From Eisenbergiella porci (GTDB lineage: Bacteria; Bacillota; Clostridia; Lachnospirales; Lachnospiraceae): a stretch of DNA of 33,563 nt. Below the pieces are notes generated by a model. The model worked only from the letters and a program-made list of their open reading frames with translations. It searched no databases and was not told the DNA's origin. The stretch covers positions 1 to 33,563 of the forward strand of contig NZ_VUMI01000062.1 in the NCBI RefSeq assembly GCF_009696275.1. Direction: 5' to 3'. This document shows positions 29,833 to 33,563 of this stretch, piece after piece; position 1 is the first letter of the stretch; each line of letters begins with the position of its first letter. The position numbers were made by a program, and so were the translations under genes.

Positions 29833-31345
29833 CCTCTTCCTCCTCTCCCATTTTTGATAAAAAATAAGCGATACCGCATAGAATAAAATCTACGCATGGC
29901 ACCGCCACACTGTTTCCCAATGCTCTGTATCTTGCACTGTCACTTGCCCTTGGTATGTCCGTCCAGTAATCCGGGAACCCCATTAAGCGTTCACACTCTA
30001 AGGGAATCAGCCTGCGTACAAGTCTGCTTGCATCCACAATGCACTTTCCCTGTTCTACATATTGGTTGCCTATCATCTTTTCATCCCCGGCACACAGGCT
30101 TCCGATTACCTTCAGGTAAGGCTCCACCCTTTCTTTTGGGATATAAATACAATGCCTGTCCTCTGTGGTCAGGGTGTAACTGATACCCTGTTGGTAACCG
30201 CATCCGTTTCCACCATTTTTCTCTTTCCGGTTTACAACGTTTCCGGCAATGCAGAATGGCTCTTTATTTACGGCAAGGGGTGTATTATTTCCACCTGTAC
30301 CAAGTGCCGAAGTGATAGTCTGGGCAACCTCCACAGGACCGGTATAACGGGTATCCGGTCCATGATTGTCAAACAGTATGGGCTGGTTATTTCCTGCCAT
30401 CCCTGCCGCTGCTGTTATGGTCGGGCAGTATCCCACCCCGATTTCTGCATTTCCCTGACTGGTAGCCATAATAATGGGCGGATTGGAACGTCCCCGTGCA
30501 AGCAGTGTTCCGCTGATGTTTTCATGCACATTCATCCTCTCTCCGCCCTGGTCTAAGAGACAGATTACATAGTCTTTTTGGGGTTCTGTATGTCTTGGCC
30601 TGCCTGCATCAGCAGAGCCTGCTTTAAGATAGCAGGCAGTTCCTTTCCCCTCTTTTCGCTTCTTCTGATAATTCCTCCACACGCTGTCGGACTCAAATAG
30701 TATCTCTCTGGCACTGTATCCTCCAAAATCTGCGACAAGGAAGATTCGATTTCTTCTTTGGGGGACACCCCAAAATTGAGCGTCCAATACTCTCCAAGCG
30801 ACAGAGAATCCTTCTCCCATAATAATCCCGGCAGGAGTCCATGCCCCTCCCGGCGGTCCAGGTATAGATACGTCTGCCTCCTTGATGCGGCAGACTTCCT
30901 CAAGGACCTTGTGAAAATCTGCTCCGTAGGATTCTCCGCTGGAGAAGGCTCCCGGCACGTTTTCCCAGAGCATATACCGAGGTCGAATAAACTCATCTGT
31001 CCGTCTTCTATGGTTTCTCATCCTCCTTCCATCCTGTTTTCTCATTTCTTTTACAATCCTAACCTGCTCCATGAATAAGCCGGACCTTTCCCCTGAGAGC
31101 CCCTCTCTTTTTCCGGCCACGGACAAATCCTGACAGGGTGAACCGCCTGCCAGCACATCCACCACCGGCAGATTTTCCCCATGCAGTTTTGTGATATCCC
31201 CCATATGCTTCATCTCCGGAAAACGGTATGAGGTCACCGCCATCGGAAAGGGTTCTATCTCACTTGCCCATACCGGTCTGATACCGTTCATGGTGGCCGC
31301 CAGCGGAAAACCGCCGATTCCATCAAACAGGCTTCCTAATTTCAT
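29813..31345 (-). CDS. DNA (cytosine-5) methyltransferase
   Basis: A 510-residue Dcm-type enzyme that methylates cytosine at C5. Motif I is F-D-G-I-G-G (7-12), motif IV is G-G-S-P-C-Q-D-L-S with catalytic Cys71, motif VI is E-N-V (128-130), motif VIII is Q-R-R (196-198), and motifs IX-X are R-x-L-I-P-L-E-C-E-R-L-M-G-F-P and A-L-G-N-S-V. The region between 205 and 440 is unusually long and should hold the target-recognition domain. No restriction gene is nearby. It sits inside the channel operon, so it probably shields the element from host restriction. Confidence 0.92.
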   Translation of the reverse strand: MKLGSLFDGIGGFPLAATMNGIRPVWASEIEPFPMAVTSYRFPEMKHMGDITKLHGENLPVVDVLAGGSPCQDLSVAGKREGLSGERSGLFMEQVRIVKEMRKQDGRRMRNHRRRTDEFIRPRYMLWENVPGAFSSGESYGADFHKVLEEVCRIKEADVSIPGPPGGAWTPAGIIMGEGFSVAWRVLDAQFWGVPQRRNRIFLVADFGGYSAREILFESDSVWRNYQKKRKEGKGTACYLKAGSADAGRPRHTEPQKDYVICLLDQGGERMNVHENISGTLLARGRSNPPIIMATSQGNAEIGVGYCPTITAAAGMAGNNQPILFDNHGPDTRYTGPVEVAQTITSALGTGGNNTPLAVNKEPFCIAGNVVNRKEKNGGNGCGYQQGISYTLTTEDRHCIYIPKERVEPYLKVIGSLCAGDEKMIGNQYVEQGKCIVDASRLVRRLIPLECERLMGFPDYWTDIPRASDSARYRALGNSVAVPCVDFILCGIAYFLSKMGEEEEDVYLSR

Positions 31346-31363
31346 TCCGATACCATCACCGCC

Positions 31364-32224
31364 TTATGCTGCCACTGTCTTCACAACAGTCTTGGTCATG
31401 TTGATAGCGGTCTGGGCTGCATATACGCTGCTCATGATATTGGTCTTGGTGCTGGTGTCTAATCCAAACTGTCCTGCAATACGAGGCACTTCCGTACTGG
31501 ATAGCATGAGTCCAAGTCCTAAGAGCGGATGGTCACGGAACACCATAAGTCCTGCGGTTAAGATGGTAGACTGTAAAAACGCTGTGATGCAGATACCAAT
31601 GACCTGCTTGCACCACTGAATAAATCCGTCTATGTATCCCCTTGGAACAGAGAACATATAAAGGCTTCCGACTGCTATCTGAATCAGCAGAATGCCGCCT
31701 CTTTTTAAGTTGGCAAAGAACACTTTTATTACTGCATATCCCATCATGATGGCACAGAAAATCGCTAGAATAGGATTGCCTACACCCGGAAAAGATGCAG
31801 ACATTAACACCTGCTGTGCGGTCAGTCCGATGCTTTCTGCATTGGTGATTCCTGTAATCGCCGAGCCGAATGTTCCTTGCAGGGAAACGCAGAGGGAGTA
31901 CAGGTTAATTGGCACAATCGTAAACAGATTTACTGCCATGAACCCTTTAATATAATTCATGGCGGTATCCTTGATGCTGCCCCTGCCTCCCTGATATTCG
32001 ATGGCACACTCAAAGGCTCCTACCACAAGTCCGACACCGAACAATGCCCAGCCTAAGTAACCAAAAAAAGTGGTAACTGCTTCCACCCAAGGCAGGTCAA
32101 ACAGTTCCACTCCCATGTTGTTCATCATGACAAAGAAATCATTTAAGAAACCAATGATTTTCCCATATATCCAGTCAAGTATCTGGTCCAGGATAGTCTC
32201 TGCCACAAAATCAAATATAAACAT
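31364..32224 (-). CDS. VirB6/TrbL-like channel protein
   Basis: A 286-residue polytopic membrane protein. Hydrophobic segments lie near residues 20-35, 52-72, 95-115, 150-175, 180-200 and 205-230. It opens with M-F-I-F-D-F-V-A-E-T-I-L-D-Q-I-L-D-W-I-Y-type amphipathic sequence. The position just after the pilin and before PrgI/VirB4 and the number of helices fit VirB6/TrbL, the inner channel. Ends V-K-T-V-A-A. It starts 30 bases after the preceding gene. Confidence 0.75.
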   Translation of the reverse strand: MFIFDFVAETILDQILDWIYGKIIGFLNDFFVMMNNMGVELFDLPWVEAVTTFFGYLGWALFGVGLVVGAFECAIEYQGGRGSIKDTAMNYIKGFMAVNLFTIVPINLYSLCVSLQGTFGSAITGITNAESIGLTAQQVLMSASFPGVGNPILAIFCAIMMGYAVIKVFFANLKRGGILLIQIAVGSLYMFSVPRGYIDGFIQWCKQVIGICITAFLQSTILTAGLMVFRDHPLLGLGLMLSSTEVPRIAGQFGLDTSTKTNIMSSVYAAQTAINMTKTVVKTVAA

Positions 32225-32254
32225 ATAACACCACCTTCCTGCAGACTTCCTGCT

Positions 32255-32695
32255 TTACGGACTCATCTGCTGGCTCTCGAAATCCTGCGACTGTACCATT
32301 GCCATATCCTGAAAAACGGACAGATAATTTTCCACTCCGGCTGCCAGCTTCTGATAATCTGCATTTGTCGGATGAAACACATACCAGTCACTTTTTCCAT
32401 TGTCTGTCCAGATATGAGGGTTCACACCTTCTCTGAAATTAGGGTTGCTTACTTTCGGTTTGCCCCAAATATCTGTAAAGCGCAGAAGCATACTGTCTAC
32501 CACACCCTCTTTTCTGTTGATAATGGAAGTCTTCAGCCCTGCATAATGGTCATGAACTCCAAGCGTTACAAACTCAATCCTTGCACGCAAGTCCTCACTG
32601 ATAGTGCCATAACACATGCGCCCCACATACTTCTGGTCTTTCAGTATGTTACTGTTTCCCATAATCTTCTTTAATTCCGATTCAAAAAAATTCAT
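32255..32695 (-). CDS. Transfer-region hypothetical protein (146 aa)
   Basis: A soluble 146-residue protein with Y-V-G-R-M-C-Y-G, L-G-V-H-D-H-Y-A-G-L-K and P-H-I-W-T-D-N-G. It lies between the pilin and VirB6 genes with an excellent ribosome binding site. I recognise it only as a conserved hypothetical of this ICE type. The C-terminus (F-E-S-Q-Q-M-S-P) is weakly like the shared Met tail. Function unknown. Confidence 0.65.
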   Translation of the reverse strand: MNFFESELKKIMGNSNILKDQKYVGRMCYGTISEDLRARIEFVTLGVHDHYAGLKTSIINRKEGVVDSMLLRFTDIWGKPKVSNPNFREGVNPHIWTDNGKSDWYVFHPTNADYQKLAAGVENYLSVFQDMAMVQSQDFESQQMSP

Positions 32696-32707
32696 CTCCT
32701 CTGCCTC

Positions 32708-33046
32708 CTACATTCCAAGAATATCCCAGATATAAGCAGGCGCGGTCAGAGTAAACACAAGGCAGGCAAACAGAATTGCCGGAGCTGCCCACTCAAACTG
32801 TCCGTGCTTTCGGTAATCAAAGTATGCGGTTCCCAGCTTCGCAAAGAAAAATACCGCAAGGATTAAATCAATCGCCGGAAACACAACCTTGTTTACCACC
32901 GTCTTAATCTGCTCAGACGCATCGTTCCACGTTCCCTCAATGGCTCCTGCCACATCCCCGGTTCCTGCGGCACATACCGTTGTACCAAAGGTTAAGGAAA
33001 GCACAAATACCAGCATTACCATAACTAACCACTTCTTTTTCTTCAT
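32708..33046 (-). CDS. VirB2/TrbC-like pilin-type protein
   Basis: The frame is open to 33103, but the ATG at 33046 has a ribosome binding site and the longer start lies inside a terminator hairpin, so 112 residues is preferred. Layout: a lysine-rich N-terminus, a signal segment (V-M-V-M-L-V-F-V-L-S-L-T-F-G) ending near C-A-A-G, then two hydrophobic segments (F-P-A-I-D-L-I-L-A-V-F-F-F and P-A-I-L-F-A-C-L-V-F-T-L). This is the layout of VirB2/TrbC (DUF3852-like) subunits. First intact gene of the channel operon here. Confidence 0.75.
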   Translation of the reverse strand: MKKKKWLVMVMLVFVLSLTFGTTVCAAGTGDVAGAIEGTWNDASEQIKTVVNKVVFPAIDLILAVFFFAKLGTAYFDYRKHGQFEWAAPAILFACLVFTLTAPAYIWDILGM

Positions 33047-33089
33047 CTTATCTTCCTTTCTCTGTCGGGCTTCTCGCCCCTTATTCATG

Positions 33090-33119
33090 AAAAAAGACTG
33101 CACAAATGCAGCCTTTTTC
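33090..33119 (-). terminator. Intrinsic terminator upstream of pilin gene
   Basis: CTGCA (33098-33102) pairs with TGCAG (33107-33111), extended by flanking A and T runs; T-runs occur on both strands. It separates the truncated small gene from the pilin gene, so the pilin operon probably has its own promoter or read-through control. Confidence 0.65.
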
Positions 33120-33134
33120 TTCTTTGTTATTCAG

Positions 33135-33434
33135 TTACATATCCATCTGCGTGGTCGGTGTCTGCTCCTGAAGCAGTTCTGCAACCTCATATACATTTGG
33201 ATTTTCATAAAACCTTAAATCCCCTCTATAACCCACTTTTAAATGGCTGAATTCTTCTCCCAGCTTCAGCAAAGCCTCCGGTGCTTCTTCTGGGAATTCC
33301 TGATTCCATATCACCCATTCTCCGTTCTGATACCGGGGCGCCAGTTCTAAGATGACATAGTCCTCCGGCACAAATTTGGGATACTGCCTTGGAAATCCGT
33401 TTGCATCATAATATAATTTCCCCTCCTGCATCAC
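33135..33434 (-). pseudogene. Small ICE protein, probably 5'-truncated
   Basis: A 99-residue frame with Y-Y-D-A-N-G-F-P-R-Q-Y-P-K-F-V-P-E-D-Y-V-I-L-E-L-A and a C-terminus T-T-Q-M-D-M. It starts at GTG-ATG directly at a hairpin, with a TGA four codons upstream and no ribosome binding site. This suggests that the original 5' end was replaced by a mobile-element end. The remaining protein looks intact, so it may be a short derivative. Family not recognised. Confidence 0.5.
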
Positions 33435-33563
33435 AGGGTAGTGTCAAGTTTCACTACCGTTTTTTATTGTTAAACCTTGATTTTATGGGAGTTTGCAATA
33501 AAAAGAGCATTGACCTCCCTTTTATGGTATAATGTCACTCGCCAAAACAACCTTATACGAAAG
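33435..33563. mobile_element. Probable IS end with outward hairpin and promoter
   Basis: From 33435 the character changes. A plus-strand terminator hairpin, an AT-rich spacer and an extended -10 promoter (TGGTATAAT, 33525-33533) follow, a layout typical of an IS end whose transposase gene would begin outside the window on the plus strand. I cannot name the IS. The abrupt truncation of the neighbouring gene supports the reading. Confidence 0.4.
33437..33465 (+). terminator. Plus-strand intrinsic terminator at junction
   Basis: GGTAGTG (33437-33443) pairs with CACTACC (33452-33458), loop TCAAGTTT, followed by G and six Ts. It points against the transfer operon. It may protect an IS from incoming transcription. 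Confidence 0.65.

Overview
The window looks like part of an integrative and conjugative element (ICE) of a gut Firmicute, most likely a Clostridia/Lachnospiraceae host. The reasons are the moderately low GC, strong AGGAGG-type ribosome binding sites, a Tn916/Tn1549-style set of conjugation genes (PrgI, VirB4, VirD4, NlpC/P60, MobP-type relaxase, RHH auxiliary protein, Orf7-like sigma factor, truncated large serine recombinase) and many small families typical of such elements. Family names come from recognising sequence; no search was run. Nearly every gene is on the minus strand, so the element reads from right to left. I saw no tRNA, rRNA or CRISPR.

Right part (33.4 to 13.25 kb) is the transfer region, in order of transcription: a 5'-truncated small gene next to what looks like an IS end, VirB2-like pilin, a hypothetical gene, VirB6-like channel protein, DNA cytosine methyltransferase, PrgI/VirB3, a TrsD-like protein, VirB4 ATPase, amidoligase, gamma-glutamylcyclotransferase, NlpC/P60 hydrolase, five small or DUF genes, a non-coding repeat-rich stretch that is the best oriT candidate, an RHH relaxosome protein, a cargo DUF4238-like gene with its own promoter, a relaxase fused to Sel1 repeats, a DUF3991/TOPRIM primase-like protein, VirD4, and a small HTH protein whose start codon appears lost. 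Many of these genes overlap or are only a few bases apart, which implies coupled translation.

Middle part (13.0 to 3.7 kb) is a cargo module: an OmpR-type response regulator and histidine kinase, a membrane-anchored accessory protein, then an ABC ATPase, a lipoprotein and ABC-2 type permeases. It resembles antimicrobial-peptide sensing and efflux/immunity modules. Matching 11-bp-period ACAACT boxes lie upstream of both the regulator operon and the ABC operon. The permease pair is tandemly duplicated; the first gene of the second copy has lost its 5' half and is fused in frame to the N-terminus of an IS transposase. A winged-helix protein without a receiver domain ends the module.

Left part (3.7 kb to 1) is the regulation/recombination end: a small hypothetical gene, a divergent XRE regulator, an Orf7-like sigma factor, a structured non-coding stretch, several very small ORFs, and a serine recombinase cut off after about 70 codons at a terminator hairpin. 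It is followed by a ParA gene cut off inside its P-loop. The element end is therefore degraded or rearranged here.

The most unusual signal is a shared hexapeptide C-terminal tail (Gly-Met-x-[Met/Leu/Gln]-x-[Met/Leu]-stop). It occurs on five otherwise different proteins of the transfer region, with looser versions on others, and is absent from the core T4SS machinery. It could be a sorting or translocation tag.
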